This document shows, piece by piece, positions 6,116-16,058 of a stretch of DNA of 64,000 nucleotides. The position numbers and the translations under genes are program-made. This stretch comes from Natronoflexus pectinivorans (lineage in GTDB: Bacteria > Bacteroidota > Bacteroidia > Bacteroidales > Marinilabiliaceae): positions 1-64,000 of the forward strand of contig NZ_SLWK01000011.1 of NCBI RefSeq assembly GCF_004345615.1. The letters run 5' to 3'. The notes beneath the pieces are model-generated. The model was given only the letters and a program-made list of their open reading frames with translations, did not search any database and was not told the DNA's origin. Numbering within the stretch: position 1 is the stretch's first letter; each line of letters opens with the position of its first letter.

Positions 6116-9079
6116 TTAATTCTCAGCTCTAATAAAAATGGCAGTGAGTTCTATATCGTCATTGGGGGTTATTTTCAACTCTCTTTGATTGCTGTCAATT
6201 TCCTTCCATTTATGAAACTTGTATCCTGGTTCTGGTATTGCGGTTATTGTTATGGGGATTTCGCTAAAATATACTCCGTTCCATGGGTATGGATTTTCTG
6301 AAATGCCGGGGGTAGAGGGATGTATGTCAATTGTGTTTATGCTTATAAAACCTTTCTTTGAACAACACACGTTTATGTTTACGTTTATTTCTTTTTCTAT
6401 ATCAAAATGTTCCATAATATGTGCTCGTTGGAATGACGGACGCTCGTTTGCGAATTTAATAAGCATGTCAATATTTTCATTCCATGCATCGATGTCATTT
6501 GGTGCATTCCATCGCTTTATATGGTCTTGAATTTCAGGTTCATAAAGTGACTTCATTTCAAGGATTGTTTCACTCACGAATTTAGGCGTAAATACAGAAT
6601 TAAGTAAGTCTGTAAACCTGATTATAAAATCAGTTCTAAAGTCTGGGTTGTTTAGTAAGTTTTTTGAAATCAACGTAGACCAATTATTAGGCCTTGTGGC
6701 ATACGCCAAAGTGTTATGAGTATAAGAAACGCTATCACTCAATATACCTAGAGAATAAACACCAAAACCATTATCAGTATCAAATACCATCCATCGCCAC
6801 CTTCCGTCGCTATAATTATTTGATGGTATGGAGTCTGAAACTTTGTTTACACGCCAATAATCAATATTTGACTGTGGCCAATCAATATTTTGAATATATA
6901 TGTTTGCTATAATGTAATCTCTGTAATTGTCTAAATCCATTAGATTTTTTACTTCATTGTAGTTCTTACTAATAGATAGATCATTATTTTTTATAAAATC
7001 TATCATATCCAAATAATGGTTCGCACTACCTTCTTTAACGGTTGCATTTCCTGTTAATAAATCAATTTTTTCTGGATCTATATTGTAAGTTCTCGATAAA
7101 TAGTATTTATCATATCTCTCACGTATATTGATTATCCCCCAATATTCACCATTAATATAAAGTTTTGATGGTCTTGATCCTTGTGTGTCAAAATTTAAAG
7201 ATGAAATTATTTTTTGTATTGCAGCATCCTTAAACCAGATTCTATCATACCCGGAGTTTCTTAATATTAATCTTTTAAAGTTACAATCCTTTACGCCTTC
7301 AAAGAATTGATAATTAAAACCTTCTGTTTTATAGTATTCAATATCTGAATATAGTCTAAATGACTTTAATGGAGCTGCTCTCGAGGATCCCCCGTGAATT
7401 CTTAGTCCTGCATATTGGTTTATAACAGCAATCTCATGTATAGGATCAAAAAACTCAATGTTAGCAGGTATTTCCCAAGAATTTCCTCTTCTATGATAAT
7501 TTCCATGCCACATCCATCTATTACCGGGCAAGTTTTCCTTTCTCCAATTTGAATAATCTATACCAGCTACATATATTCCATAATGATAATCAAATAAATC
7601 ACTTTCCTGAGCAGAAATTGATATAGTTAATAGGTCGGACTCCTTTTTATTATTTATAAAATAGGTGTGAGTTGCAATTTTACTTGGGATTTGATGATTA
7701 CTAATAGCAACAGCTCTAATTACTATACTTTTTTTTGTAGGAGTTTCAGGAATATATCCTGGGAATACTTTAGGGTCATGATGAATTGTTGAGGATATTT
7801 GCGTTATTTTATCCGAGTTATTTGATCTGTCTAATATTTTAATAGGATTAGAGTATTTATTTGTTATGAATTTCTCTGTTTTGATTTCTCCGAAAGAATG
7901 CCATGGATACCAAGGATAACTGTTTCTATACTTATAAGTTGTTCCATCCAGATTATTGGGATCTGGTATCGATCCATCCAGAGTATAGTAAATGGAAACT
8001 TCAGGGTCGGGATGAGAAAGTATTAAATTGAATTCTTCGCTAAAAAATCCCCCTTTATGCGAGAATTCTGGTGGTTCCAGAGAGCTTACTGCCATTGGCA
8101 GTACTCCTCTTCTAGCATAAAAAATTGTATTCCAATATCGTCTGATTGGGGCGTAAGGATCGAAATCCATTTCAGGCATTACATTATCTCTGATATCCAG
8201 ACTTGCCTTAATTCCTTTATCCCAATCATCCTGAAGTGCTCCCTGAGACATTAATTCTGCTAAAACGGTTGTTTCGCTTATGTTACAGTTTCTGATGTTT
8301 AATCTGGTTAAATTTGTTAGTTTTCTCAGATATCTGATGTCATTTCCAACCGGAACATTTCGGAGTATTAAAGTTTTTAAATTTGTAATATTTGATAATG
8401 GTTCAAGGGTTTCAATATTGATGTTTGAATGCAGGTTCAAGGACTCTAAATTACTGAGAAATTCAAGAGCTGAAATTGATTTAACATTGTTTTCTCTCAG
8501 GTTTAAGTGTTTCAGGTTTGTTAATTGTCTTAAAGGGGCTATATCTGAAATAAGATTGTTATTAAGCCCTAGTCGCTCTAATGATGTAAAGGAAGCCAAT
8601 ACCGAAATATCAGTAATCGCATTTGCATTAAGTTTCCCTGATGTATTTGGGCTGTTTCCTAATTCAAGTCTTCTTAAATTCAGATCTTTTAATTCTTCAA
8701 ATCCAATTGTTACGAGGCACGATATTTCATTATTACGAAGATTTAATGCAGTAAGCATTCTGAGTTGTGACAACTGAGAGAGGTCAGAAACAGAATTATA
8801 TTCCAGATTTAAATTGGTTAATCTCCTAAGATGTTCAACTCCGCGTAAATTTTTCAGATTACTGTTGGATGCATCAAGTTCTATGATTGAAAGCAAACTT
8901 GTCCTGTATATCAAACCTTCAGGTCTGTTAATTTTTTTTCGAATAACAGCCTCTAATTCATTGTTGTCAAATTCGATTATGGGGTTATATCTAGTTGCAA
9001 ATATCAGAATTATAAATAACAACAAGACAGAACCAATAGCCGCAAATATTTTTTTAAAAGTGAGAGATTTATCCTGCAT
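6116..9079 (-). CDS. Large LRR + chitobiase-like + CotH kinase-type surface protein
   Basis: A 987-residue multidomain protein. Residues about 11-28 are a membrane anchor or signal. Leucine-rich repeats of internalin type (LTNLKHLNLRENNVKSISAL) fill about 40-290. A CHB_HEX_C-like sandwich (VSIYYTLDGSIPDPNN) lies near 345-365. A CotH-type domain covers about 540-880, with GGSSRAAPLKSFRLYS, NGEYWGIINIRERYD and the acidic WRWMVFDTDNGFG. The C-terminus (ITAIPEPGYKFHKWKE) resembles an InlB B-repeat/Flg_new_2 domain. CotH proteins are atypical protein kinases in spore formers; in Bacteroidota the substrate is unknown. It sits with VTC-domain and DUF4956 genes, a recurring association. It is probably exported and bound to the envelope. 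Confidence 0.85.
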   Translation of the reverse strand: MQDKSLTFKKIFAAIGSVLLLFIILIFATRYNPIIEFDNNELEAVIRKKINRPEGLIYRTSLLSIIELDASNSNLKNLRGVEHLRRLTNLNLEYNSVSDLSQLSQLRMLTALNLRNNEISCLVTIGFEELKDLNLRRLELGNSPNTSGKLNANAITDISVLASFTSLERLGLNNNLISDIAPLRQLTNLKHLNLRENNVKSISALEFLSNLESLNLHSNINIETLEPLSNITNLKTLILRNVPVGNDIRYLRKLTNLTRLNIRNCNISETTVLAELMSQGALQDDWDKGIKASLDIRDNVMPEMDFDPYAPIRRYWNTIFYARRGVLPMAVSSLEPPEFSHKGGFFSEEFNLILSHPDPEVSIYYTLDGSIPDPNNLDGTTYKYRNSYPWYPWHSFGEIKTEKFITNKYSNPIKILDRSNNSDKITQISSTIHHDPKVFPGYIPETPTKKSIVIRAVAISNHQIPSKIATHTYFINNKKESDLLTISISAQESDLFDYHYGIYVAGIDYSNWRKENLPGNRWMWHGNYHRRGNSWEIPANIEFFDPIHEIAVINQYAGLRIHGGSSRAAPLKSFRLYSDIEYYKTEGFNYQFFEGVKDCNFKRLILRNSGYDRIWFKDAAIQKIISSLNFDTQGSRPSKLYINGEYWGIINIRERYDKYYLSRTYNIDPEKIDLLTGNATVKEGSANHYLDMIDFIKNNDLSISKNYNEVKNLMDLDNYRDYIIANIYIQNIDWPQSNIDYWRVNKVSDSIPSNNYSDGRWRWMVFDTDNGFGVYSLGILSDSVSYTHNTLAYATRPNNWSTLISKNLLNNPDFRTDFIIRFTDLLNSVFTPKFVSETILEMKSLYEPEIQDHIKRWNAPNDIDAWNENIDMLIKFANERPSFQRAHIMEHFDIEKEINVNINVCCSKKGFISINTIDIHPSTPGISENPYPWNGVYFSEIPITITAIPEPGYKFHKWKEIDSNQRELKITPNDDIELTAIFIRAEN

Positions 9080-9098
9080 TGAACAGTTTTATTTACAA

Positions 9099-9335
9099 TA
9101 GATCGTTAGACTTTTCCCGAGTTATTCGGGATTAGATTTAAGATACTGAGCACAGCGAAGTTTGAACGCAGTGAAATTCCGATACTTTAATTTAGTTTCT
9201 TCGGAACCCGCTCAGCGGGATTAGACACAAGTAAGTCTCTTATTATCAGTTGGTTGTAGGGTGTTACAGTAAGTTTATAAACGTTTGATAATTAGGCAAA
9301 TAAAAAAGATTACCGAACTATTGATATAGATATCA
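9099..9335. repeat. Interspersed repeat (CGTTAGACTTTTCCCGAG family), long form
   Basis: The sequence matches 55537-55690 in the same strand reading, beginning CGTTAGACTTTTCCCGAG with a CCCGA/TCGGG hairpin and continuing through ATTATCAG and TTACAGT segments. This copy has an extra block of about 90 bases after GGGATTAGAT. The block ends in CTTCGGAACCCG and resembles 39430-39545. The full gap 9080-9361 holds no gene. Confidence 0.7.
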
Positions 9336-9361
9336 TTTAAATAGTTAGTATCTGAATAGCA

Positions 9362-10102
9362 TTACCTTACAACAATAATGCCTCCGGGATGGTGCAAATC
9401 TTTTCTGGAAACCTGTATGGCTTGTGTGAATTTACTGTTTGCTATAGCCTTTAATCCATAAATATGGACTAATTGATGAACCCATTTGGGAGGAGATTTC
9501 TTGAATTTTATCTCCATAATTATTGCATTTCGGTGGTGCTCTTTGTAGAAAGCCTTATTTGGGAATAATTCATTCGCATGTGTACTTTCAACATTATGGT
9601 CAAATGTTATTCGTAAGTCACCTTTATAACGCGTTTCGTAGCCCTCCCTGCGATACTGTGTAATAACCTTCGGTTCAAGACTTTTAATTTGCATGAGTCT
9701 TTCAAACTCCTCCAGAACAGGATCATTCTCAAGCCAATGCTTATTAATAAGAAATTGTTGGTATGTTTCTGTTGATATAAAAGCACTTTTCTTTATTACC
9801 AAACCGGACTTTCTCCCTTTCAATTCAACCCGTATGGGGGCATTTTCTGTAAAACGATCATGATAGGTGCGGATTCGGAATTTAATTCTCTCATTGTCAC
9901 CACTCATTTTTTCGTGATACGCACTTAAGCTATGGGTATCAAAATACAAGCTTCTAACCAGATAACCAGCCTTTTGGGAAGATCTTGTAAATTTGTCCTT
10001 TTTCATATTTGCTTTTACCATATTGCGAATTTTCAAATAGGTAAAATATGAGATTCGATACTTTAATTCAAACCGGCTGTTATTTAAAAGGTCATGTGTC
10101 AT
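9362..10102 (-). CDS. VTC-domain protein (polyphosphate polymerase-like)
   Basis: A 246-residue protein of the VTC domain family (PF09359), a triphosphate-tunnel fold. Visible signatures are the opening RFELKYRIS, the basic RIKFRIRTY, VELKGRKSGLVIKKSAFIS and the late acidic EIKFKK strand. These supply the alternating Lys/Arg/Glu residues lining the tunnel. The yeast Vtc4 homologue makes polyphosphate; bacterial members are uncharacterised or only suspected of nucleotide or polyphosphate chemistry. It starts 15 bases after the DUF4956 gene on the same strand, so they are co-transcribed. With CotH it forms a three-gene set inside the glycan locus. Confidence 0.85.
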   Translation of the reverse strand: MTHDLLNNSRFELKYRISYFTYLKIRNMVKANMKKDKFTRSSQKAGYLVRSLYFDTHSLSAYHEKMSGDNERIKFRIRTYHDRFTENAPIRVELKGRKSGLVIKKSAFISTETYQQFLINKHWLENDPVLEEFERLMQIKSLEPKVITQYRREGYETRYKGDLRITFDHNVESTHANELFPNKAFYKEHHRNAIIMEIKFKKSPPKWVHQLVHIYGLKAIANSKFTQAIQVSRKDLHHPGGIIVVR

Positions 10103-10117
10103 TTTAAGTAGGTTGTT

Positions 10118-10807
10118 TTATACCGGGAGAGCGACTTGAGGAGCTAACAGCGAAACTTTTTCAATGGATTTTAATTCTTTTAAGCTGCTAATCAACTCAT
10201 CAGCTGTTTTACCTGAGATTTTGTTAAATCTGATTTCAAAGATGATTTCCCATGAATCATCTTCCAACTCTTTTGAACGAATCTGATTCTCTTTTGTGTA
10301 CTTCTTTATTATTGAACTGATTGAATCAAAGTTATATAATGAATTTCCACTGATGATCAGAACATAGTCAATATTGGAGGATTGCCCGTACCTTATAAAA
10401 TGTAAGGCAAACATGATTATGCTGATGATGATTGAGGAAATGATAACTATTGTCCAGTTATAAGTACCGCATCCCAAACCTACAGCAATTACCCAAAAAA
10501 GGAATACCATATCACGGGTATCTTTGATAGGTGTTCGGAATCGGATAATCGACAGAGATCCAATTAAACCCAATGAAAGAACAAGGTCGCCTCTGATAAA
10601 TAGCATTACAATTGATACGATAGGAGCTAAAACGACTAGAGTTGTCATAAATGATAGCTCAAAAGTTAATCCGCGATGTGTGTATTTATATACCTGAGAT
10701 ATAACGAAGGAGACTGCTGTAGCCAAAAGTAAAGAAATAATGATGCTCAGGAGATCAGGTTTTGATACTGACAGTGTACCCCTTATTAATTCTAAAATCT
10801 GTTCCAT
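10118..10807 (-). CDS. DUF4956 membrane protein
   Basis: A 229-residue protein with about four membrane spans in the first 140 residues, including a conserved cytoplasmic loop SLSIIRFRTPIKDTRD typical of DUF4956, then a soluble C-terminal domain of about 85 residues. DUF4956 genes are very often next to VTC-domain genes, as here. A role as a membrane partner or regulator of the VTC enzyme is plausible but unproven. The gene is separated by only 6 bases from the GT2 gene upstream, consistent with operon membership. Confidence 0.85.
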   Translation of the reverse strand: MEQILELIRGTLSVSKPDLLSIIISLLLATAVSFVISQVYKYTHRGLTFELSFMTTLVVLAPIVSIVMLFIRGDLVLSLGLIGSLSIIRFRTPIKDTRDMVFLFWVIAVGLGCGTYNWTIVIISSIIISIIMFALHFIRYGQSSNIDYVLIISGNSLYNFDSISSIIKKYTKENQIRSKELEDDSWEIIFEIRFNKISGKTADELISSLKELKSIEKVSLLAPQVALPV

Positions 10808-10813
10808 GGTTTT

Positions 10814-11731
10814 TTAATGTTTATCTTTTAATTGCTTATTAAATTTTACCGGATTTAAGTATCCTTTTATTACCGATTTGTATGGTATTTCAAACTGATA
10901 CTTATTATTTAATCGTTTAAAGGTGGTTGCTACAGAAAAAAGCAGAGCTAAAACAATTGCTTTAGCTCTGTTTCTTTTTTGCAGATAGAGTATCTGATTG
11001 ATTCTGGCCAGCGCATCTCTCCATGTAAAAAGGAAACAATTAGATTGCTGATGAAAGTGTTTTATGGCACAACCAGACCAATAATAAACTTGATAACCTG
11101 CCGTATGTAGTCTTTCGCAAAAATCATGTTCTTCGCCATACATAAAGAAATCTTCATCAAAGCCTTTGATAAATTTAAATGCTTCGGCTTTTACAATAAA
11201 ACAGACTCCGTTAATTACTTCAACAGGATAAAGCTTTGGATATGCTTCTGTGATGGATTTGAAGTTTTGGTTTTTCTTAAAGTTTTTGGCGTTTTTAATG
11301 GAGGTGTGTTGCATTATGGTGTTTTGAACATCTCCGGATGGGGTTATTACACCGGGCCCAATAAGGCCTGCATCGCAGGTGCTGTCAAATTCTTCTATGA
11401 TTTTACTAATGTAATTGCCATTAACTATAGAAGTGTCGGTATTGATGATGTGGTAGTATTTTGCTCCCAGTTTCTTTGCATATTCTGCACCAAAATTAAT
11501 CCCTGCACCATACCCGCTGTTGCTGTGGTTTTGAATCACATGGATTTTATCGTCAGTGAGTTGTTGTTTCAAAATCTCAAATACTTCAGGTGTGGAAGGA
11601 TTGTCTACAACAACAATTTCATGATTGCTGTATTCTGTTTTTGCCAGCTGATTTACAATACTAACGCATTCATCGGGTGCATTATAATGAACCAATATGG
11701 TAACCAGGAGCGGCTTTTTACAAATTGTCAT
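10814..11731 (-). CDS. GT2-family glycosyltransferase (rhamnosyltransferase-like)
   Basis: A 305-residue GT-A glycosyltransferase. The N-terminal fold starts VTILVHYNAPDECVSIVNQL, the metal/nucleotide site is HIINTDTSI (DxD-like, about residue 98), and FFMYGEEHDFCERLHTAGY is the acceptor/catalytic block common in rhamnosyl- and related GT2 enzymes. No membrane spans. It overlaps the preceding GT2 gene by 14 bases, indicating coupling. It probably adds one residue to the repeat unit; the sugar is not known. Confidence 0.85.
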   Translation of the reverse strand: MTICKKPLLVTILVHYNAPDECVSIVNQLAKTEYSNHEIVVVDNPSTPEVFEILKQQLTDDKIHVIQNHSNSGYGAGINFGAEYAKKLGAKYYHIINTDTSIVNGNYISKIIEEFDSTCDAGLIGPGVITPSGDVQNTIMQHTSIKNAKNFKKNQNFKSITEAYPKLYPVEVINGVCFIVKAEAFKFIKGFDEDFFMYGEEHDFCERLHTAGYQVYYWSGCAIKHFHQQSNCFLFTWRDALARINQILYLQKRNRAKAIVLALLFSVATTFKRLNNKYQFEIPYKSVIKGYLNPVKFNKQLKDKH

Positions 11732-12656
11732 ATAAACTACTGGTATTTACAGGGAAGATGAAATATCTTAATTTGAACCATCTGTTTTTTATTTGTTTCT
11801 TTCCTTGAAATAAGGAGATGAAAAATCGTAAAAACAATGAAATTCCGAACAATGTGTTATAGCAGAACAAATCTATGGTTTGCTGATGCTTTTTGAAGTA
11901 GTACCGCATCCCGTAATAGTTGTCTAAATCAAGTATGGTTCGAATCTCTCTGTTTTCGGTACCACCTTTGCTTTGATGATGTAGTATATGAATATGTGGT
12001 AGTTGTATTATGTTATAGCCATCTTTGATAATGGTTTTACAAAGATCAACATCCGATACGTAATTAAAATAATATTCATCCAGCAGCCATTGATTTCGAA
12101 ACATAATGGCAGCCCCAGCCGGTTGTTCAACTTCCCGTGGAGTGCTGAATGAGATGTCCTGACAAGTGTATTTCCTATAACAGGAAAATCGGTTCCACCA
12201 CCTTTGGGGTACAAACGATTCTACCCATAAACCACAGGGGGCTGGAAATCTGCGTGTATAGTTTTGTAAAGTTCCGTTAGGGTATAAAAGAGAAGGCGCC
12301 ACAGCGCCTGTTTCCGGATGTTCATCAAGGTATTCTGCCATTTTATGCAGTGTGCCGGGTTGCAAACTGGCATCGGGATTCAGGAACATAATGTATTGAC
12401 CATTTGCAGCACGTATTCCAATGTTGTTCCCTTCGGTAAAACCGTTGTTTGTTTTATTCCTGATTAACTTTAATTTTTTGCCGATGTATGGTTCTATAAT
12501 CCTGGCTGTTTCATCCTGAGAATGATTATCCACCATGATGATTTCAGTATCCGGTTCATTCAGGCACGATTTGATGTTGTCCTCAATAACATCGGCACAG
12601 TTGAAGGTGACTGTTATGATGGATATTTTGGGAGAAATATTTGTTTGTTTATTCAT
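11718..12656 (-). CDS. GT2-family glycosyltransferase
   Basis: A 312-residue GT-A enzyme with ISIITVTFNCADVIEDNI at the N-terminus, the DxD-like FLNPDASL near residue 93 and a C-terminal acceptor region YFNYVSDVDLCKTIIKDGY. It is a sister of the gene it overlaps (10814-11731) and has a similar layout, so the two may act in sequence on the same glycan. A short hydrophobic stretch near residue 270 (LFGISLFLRFFISLF) could dip into the membrane. Confidence 0.85.
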   Translation of the reverse strand: MNKQTNISPKISIITVTFNCADVIEDNIKSCLNEPDTEIIMVDNHSQDETARIIEPYIGKKLKLIRNKTNNGFTEGNNIGIRAANGQYIMFLNPDASLQPGTLHKMAEYLDEHPETGAVAPSLLYPNGTLQNYTRRFPAPCGLWVESFVPQRWWNRFSCYRKYTCQDISFSTPREVEQPAGAAIMFRNQWLLDEYYFNYVSDVDLCKTIIKDGYNIIQLPHIHILHHQSKGGTENREIRTILDLDNYYGMRYYFKKHQQTIDLFCYNTLFGISLFLRFFISLFQGKKQIKNRWFKLRYFIFPVNTSSLYDNL

Positions 12657-12684
12657 ATTTTACTTGTCTATCAAACTTTCTATT

Positions 12685-13794
12685 TTATTGGTTTAATTGT
12701 GAGTTTTGATCTAATTTATCAAGCATTACATCAATTTTTTCGCATAATAAATCAGTATTAACAACTACATTTTCATTTCTAGTACTGCCATTAAGAGTTA
12801 TCGAATCGTAGAAGAAATTTAATCTTTTCGCATGCAATTCAAAGCCTCTATAGCTAGAGACTAATTTTGACGAAAAAATTTCTAATAATGCTCCTCCCTT
12901 GTTTTGACACCAAATAAGATTTGTTAAACCAGCGCCATGTGGTGATATTATAAAATATGAGTTATGAAATAGTTCTGCTTGCTCATTTAGTGATAATTTA
13001 CCTGGTATAACTGTCTCTATATCGTATCTCCTTAATAAAACATCAGAAATTTCCTCATCATTAGTAAATTTTCTTACAGAGGCATCTTGCCTGCTTATAT
13101 AAATTTTTCTGAATGGTTTTATTTTTGGTAATTCTGCTCTTAAAATTGAACCGAAATGATTTTTAAACCAAACACGGTATGATTCAGGAAAGTAGGCTCC
13201 TGAATTTAGGTCAAAGTCATCCGGACTTTTTGATAGAAAAGGAAGTTCAATATAATATTCACATTTAGCTCTTATGAATTCCGGCAAATATTTTATTTCA
13301 ATGTTTTTATTAAATGCTTTAAACAGCAACTCCAATTTTTCATTACGTTTATAGGGTAATAGTAGAGTTATTATTTTATCCAGAAAAAAACTATTACGTA
13401 AAAACCATAGACGAGGAATTGATTCTATAAATAGATGATAATAATTGTTTTTTGAAAAAGGTGTATCAATTGAGCAGGCATATCCCTTGATATCAATGCA
13501 AAGATAATTTCTGAATAGTTTATTCTTTACATGTTCCCTTAAATCCCACGAATTAACAAAGCTGTGTATTGAAAGGATGTTATACTTTTCAATAACACTA
13601 TATTGATGCCATACCTTAACATTGTTATAAATTCTTATCTTAGATGGATTTGACCTTGAGTTTTCGTGAAAATCTTCAATTATTTCATCTGGCATTATTT
13701 CACCAGTTGTTGTTTTATATAATGTTACCAAATTCATTAGGTTGGCAACTATCTTATTTTTGTTGTTAAGGATTTTCTTCAAAGTGACCATCAT
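12685..13794 (-). CDS. GT61-family (DUF563) glycosyltransferase
   Basis: A 369-residue protein with the GT61 hallmarks. NNYYHLFIESIPRLWFLRN (about residue 118) matches the DUF563 opening. RKIYISRQDASVRKFTNDEE followed later by FIISPHGAGLTNLIWC is the conserved core near residues 230-300. The family includes xylosyl- and N-acetylglucosaminyl-transferases in plants and animals; bacterial members occur in capsule and LPS loci. The donor cannot be assigned. It is one gene of the continuous minus-strand run, 11 bases after the next GT2 gene. Confidence 0.82.
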   Translation of the reverse strand: MMVTLKKILNNKNKIVANLMNLVTLYKTTTGEIMPDEIIEDFHENSRSNPSKIRIYNNVKVWHQYSVIEKYNILSIHSFVNSWDLREHVKNKLFRNYLCIDIKGYACSIDTPFSKNNYYHLFIESIPRLWFLRNSFFLDKIITLLLPYKRNEKLELLFKAFNKNIEIKYLPEFIRAKCEYYIELPFLSKSPDDFDLNSGAYFPESYRVWFKNHFGSILRAELPKIKPFRKIYISRQDASVRKFTNDEEISDVLLRRYDIETVIPGKLSLNEQAELFHNSYFIISPHGAGLTNLIWCQNKGGALLEIFSSKLVSSYRGFELHAKRLNFFYDSITLNGSTRNENVVVNTDLLCEKIDVMLDKLDQNSQLNQ

Positions 13795-13805
13795 AGAATT
13801 TCTTG

Positions 13806-14729
13806 TTATCTATTCCAAATTTCTTCAAGTTGCTGAACCGTTTGATCTCTGTCCGGTAATAATGGTAATAGAAAATATTTAAGACTCATTTTGAGCATTA
13901 TCCACGAGAAAGAAATTCCAATTTTGTAATTTGTTTTAATGAGATCTTGTATATAGTTCTTATTTTGTTTTGTTTTTAAGCGGTATATAAATAGAGCATG
14001 ATTTGCTTTTACTAATATGGAATTCTTAAAATTTTTTAGCTCCAACATTATTATTGTTTTTTCCAACACCCTCACCATGGTTACATTCATCCGCATTTGG
14101 TTAGAGGTCATACTACCTTTGCGAATGCGTACTTTGGAAAGAACGCCGGGAGTGAAACCAAATTTTGAACCGTTTAAAGCCATTCTTAGCCATAAATCCC
14201 AATCTTCCAACTCACGCAAGGTTTCATCAAACAAGCCTGCATTAACAACAGCATCTTTGCGAACCATTACAGAATTTACATGGATAAAGTTACCATAAAT
14301 CAGGTACTCAATCACATTACCTGTGTAAACAGGAAAGCTGACATCTCTGGTGTTGTCAAAGTTGTCTTCTATAAACCATTCTGAATTTGAATAGACAATA
14401 TCAATGGATGGGTTTACATCGAGATATTTTTGTTGAACAGTTAATTTATCAGGTAAAATCAGATCATCGGCATCTAAAAACACCAGGTATTCACCTTTTG
14501 CGTTTAAAATGCCAGTATTGCGGGCACCTGCAAGACCTTTATTTTCATGTTCAATATATTTTAATCTTTTGTTTGAAAAATAAGGTGATAGTACCTCTGC
14601 TGTGTTGTCTGTTGAGCCATCATTTACTAATATTATTTCATAATTTTCTTCTTTCGAGTTTAGAACGCTTTCAATGGTATCGCAAACCATGTGGGCACTG
14701 TTGTAGCTGGGGATTATTATTGAAATCAT
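13806..14729 (-). CDS. GT2-family glycosyltransferase
   Basis: A 307-residue GT-A enzyme. The start MISIIIPSYNSAHMVCDTI, the acidic site YLVFLDADDLILP (about residue 90) and the acceptor motif RELEDWDLWLRMALNG place it in GT2. The EDWDLW block is the ED motif typical of inverting enzymes of this family and carries the likely catalytic base. The C-terminus (FKNSILVKANHALFIYRL) is amphipathic and may lie on the membrane. It is 20 bases from the upstream membrane-protein gene. Confidence 0.86.
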   Translation of the reverse strand: MISIIIPSYNSAHMVCDTIESVLNSKEENYEIILVNDGSTDNTAEVLSPYFSNKRLKYIEHENKGLAGARNTGILNAKGEYLVFLDADDLILPDKLTVQQKYLDVNPSIDIVYSNSEWFIEDNFDNTRDVSFPVYTGNVIEYLIYGNFIHVNSVMVRKDAVVNAGLFDETLRELEDWDLWLRMALNGSKFGFTPGVLSKVRIRKGSMTSNQMRMNVTMVRVLEKTIIMLELKNFKNSILVKANHALFIYRLKTKQNKNYIQDLIKTNYKIGISFSWIMLKMSLKYFLLPLLPDRDQTVQQLEEIWNR

Positions 14730-14749
14730 TTGGTTATGTGGTGTTTGTA

Positions 14750-15994
14750 TTAAAGGAGAGCTAAGAAGTTAAATGTAGAATATGACAGCAACAAGAGTTG
14801 AAAGAATAGCAATCCGTTGTAATATTTCATCTTTGGTTTAAATTCTTCAAGTTTTACAGCCCCGGCAATTACGATTAATGCACTTGACAATAGTAACCAT
14901 CGAACTTCTACATTTGTAATAATAATAAATGAGAAAAAGAAAATCAGATATAATGCAATTGTAGCATAGAAAAAATCAACAGTAGGATTAAAAGTTAGCT
15001 TTTTGTTTCTCAAATAAACCGGAATTAGAAAAAACAAAAAAATACCTGTAAATCGCAAAGTATATCTTAATGAAGAAATTGAATCATAAAAAAACTCTCT
15101 GATAGTCCTTGTTAAGTCCCACGTTAGTGATTCTTTCAGATTACGCGGCAAGGCATTTTCACCATGCGTATTGAGATACATTGCAACATCTTCCCAAGTG
15201 GCCCATTCTGGGGGATTTAAGGTGCCTCTTTCATACATTAGTTGGGCTACATATTGTCGTTGACTCCAATTGTAGGGCAGATCATCCGGATTTTTATTTT
15301 CATGTTTGAAACTACCGTAGGTAATTAAGGCGGGAGTTTGAATCATTAGAAAAATAATGACTCCTGGTAATGCTGAAAGGGATATTTGTTTTATTGCTCT
15401 AAGATTTAGATTTTTCCAAAAGATAATAAGAAATATACCAGGGATATACATTATTGTCATGGGTCTTGTAAGCCATGCCAGAAATAAAAAAATGAAACTA
15501 TAAATTAAAGGTTTGTATTTTAACTTTATACGATAGGAATTTGCGTGCTCTAAACTCCAAAGTATAAACAAGAAGAAAGTGTAGTCGTTGATTGCAGAAA
15601 AGTAAAATTGTAAAGTAACAGTAATATGTACAATGGCCAAAAAAGCAATAATTTGAATACTAAGAGTATTCAAATATTTTTTTATTACAAATGCCAGAGA
15701 TATTAAAAATAGAACAGCGCTTATTAAAGATGATAAACGCATTGCATATAGGTTTGACATGTTGAATAGCTCTGAAAGGAGATATGAGATTGAAAGGTAG
15801 GTGTATGATATCCCTCCAGAAAAAGTGTTCCAAAATCCATTGTTTTTTAGTCTGGCTAATTCGTCAATAAAGTAGTTTTCGTCTCCTAGAGGTATTGAAG
15901 TTTTAGTTAAACAGTTCCATACGCCCATTAGAATATTCAAAATTAATAATGCTATTGAAATTATTATTAAGCTTTTGTTTATGTGTTGTTTCAT
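14750..15994 (-). CDS. GT39/ArnT-like multi-spanning glycosyltransferase
   Basis: A 414-residue membrane protein with roughly ten to eleven spans. The first external loop carries PLGDENYFIDELARL. An acidic DE pair in this loop is the expected catalytic position of PMT/ArnT-type GT-C enzymes, which use lipid-phosphate sugars outside the membrane. A large soluble loop follows span six (about residues 225-290), then more spans. It may add a side branch to the exported or lipid-linked glycan. The family is divergent, so GT39-like is an assignment by topology and motif only. Confidence 0.65.
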   Translation of the reverse strand: MKQHINKSLIIISIALLILNILMGVWNCLTKTSIPLGDENYFIDELARLKNNGFWNTFSGGISYTYLSISYLLSELFNMSNLYAMRLSSLISAVLFLISLAFVIKKYLNTLSIQIIAFLAIVHITVTLQFYFSAINDYTFFLFILWSLEHANSYRIKLKYKPLIYSFIFLFLAWLTRPMTIMYIPGIFLIIFWKNLNLRAIKQISLSALPGVIIFLMIQTPALITYGSFKHENKNPDDLPYNWSQRQYVAQLMYERGTLNPPEWATWEDVAMYLNTHGENALPRNLKESLTWDLTRTIREFFYDSISSLRYTLRFTGIFLFFLIPVYLRNKKLTFNPTVDFFYATIALYLIFFFSFIIITNVEVRWLLLSSALIVIAGAVKLEEFKPKMKYYNGLLFFQLLLLSYSTFNFLALL

Positions 15995-16058
15995 GAAATT
16001 TGACTGTTATTAACCACCCCTCCTATGAAGTGGATATAATGTATTTTTTCTTTTGAAC

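Noticed and set aside
8280-8777. 165-residue plus-strand ORF
   Set aside because: Antisense to the leucine-rich repeats of the CotH protein, where the repeat periodicity keeps the opposite frame open.
11126-11761. 211-residue ORF on the plus strand
   Set aside because: Antisense shadow of the GT2 genes; no family motif and cysteine/phenylalanine-rich composition typical of shadows.
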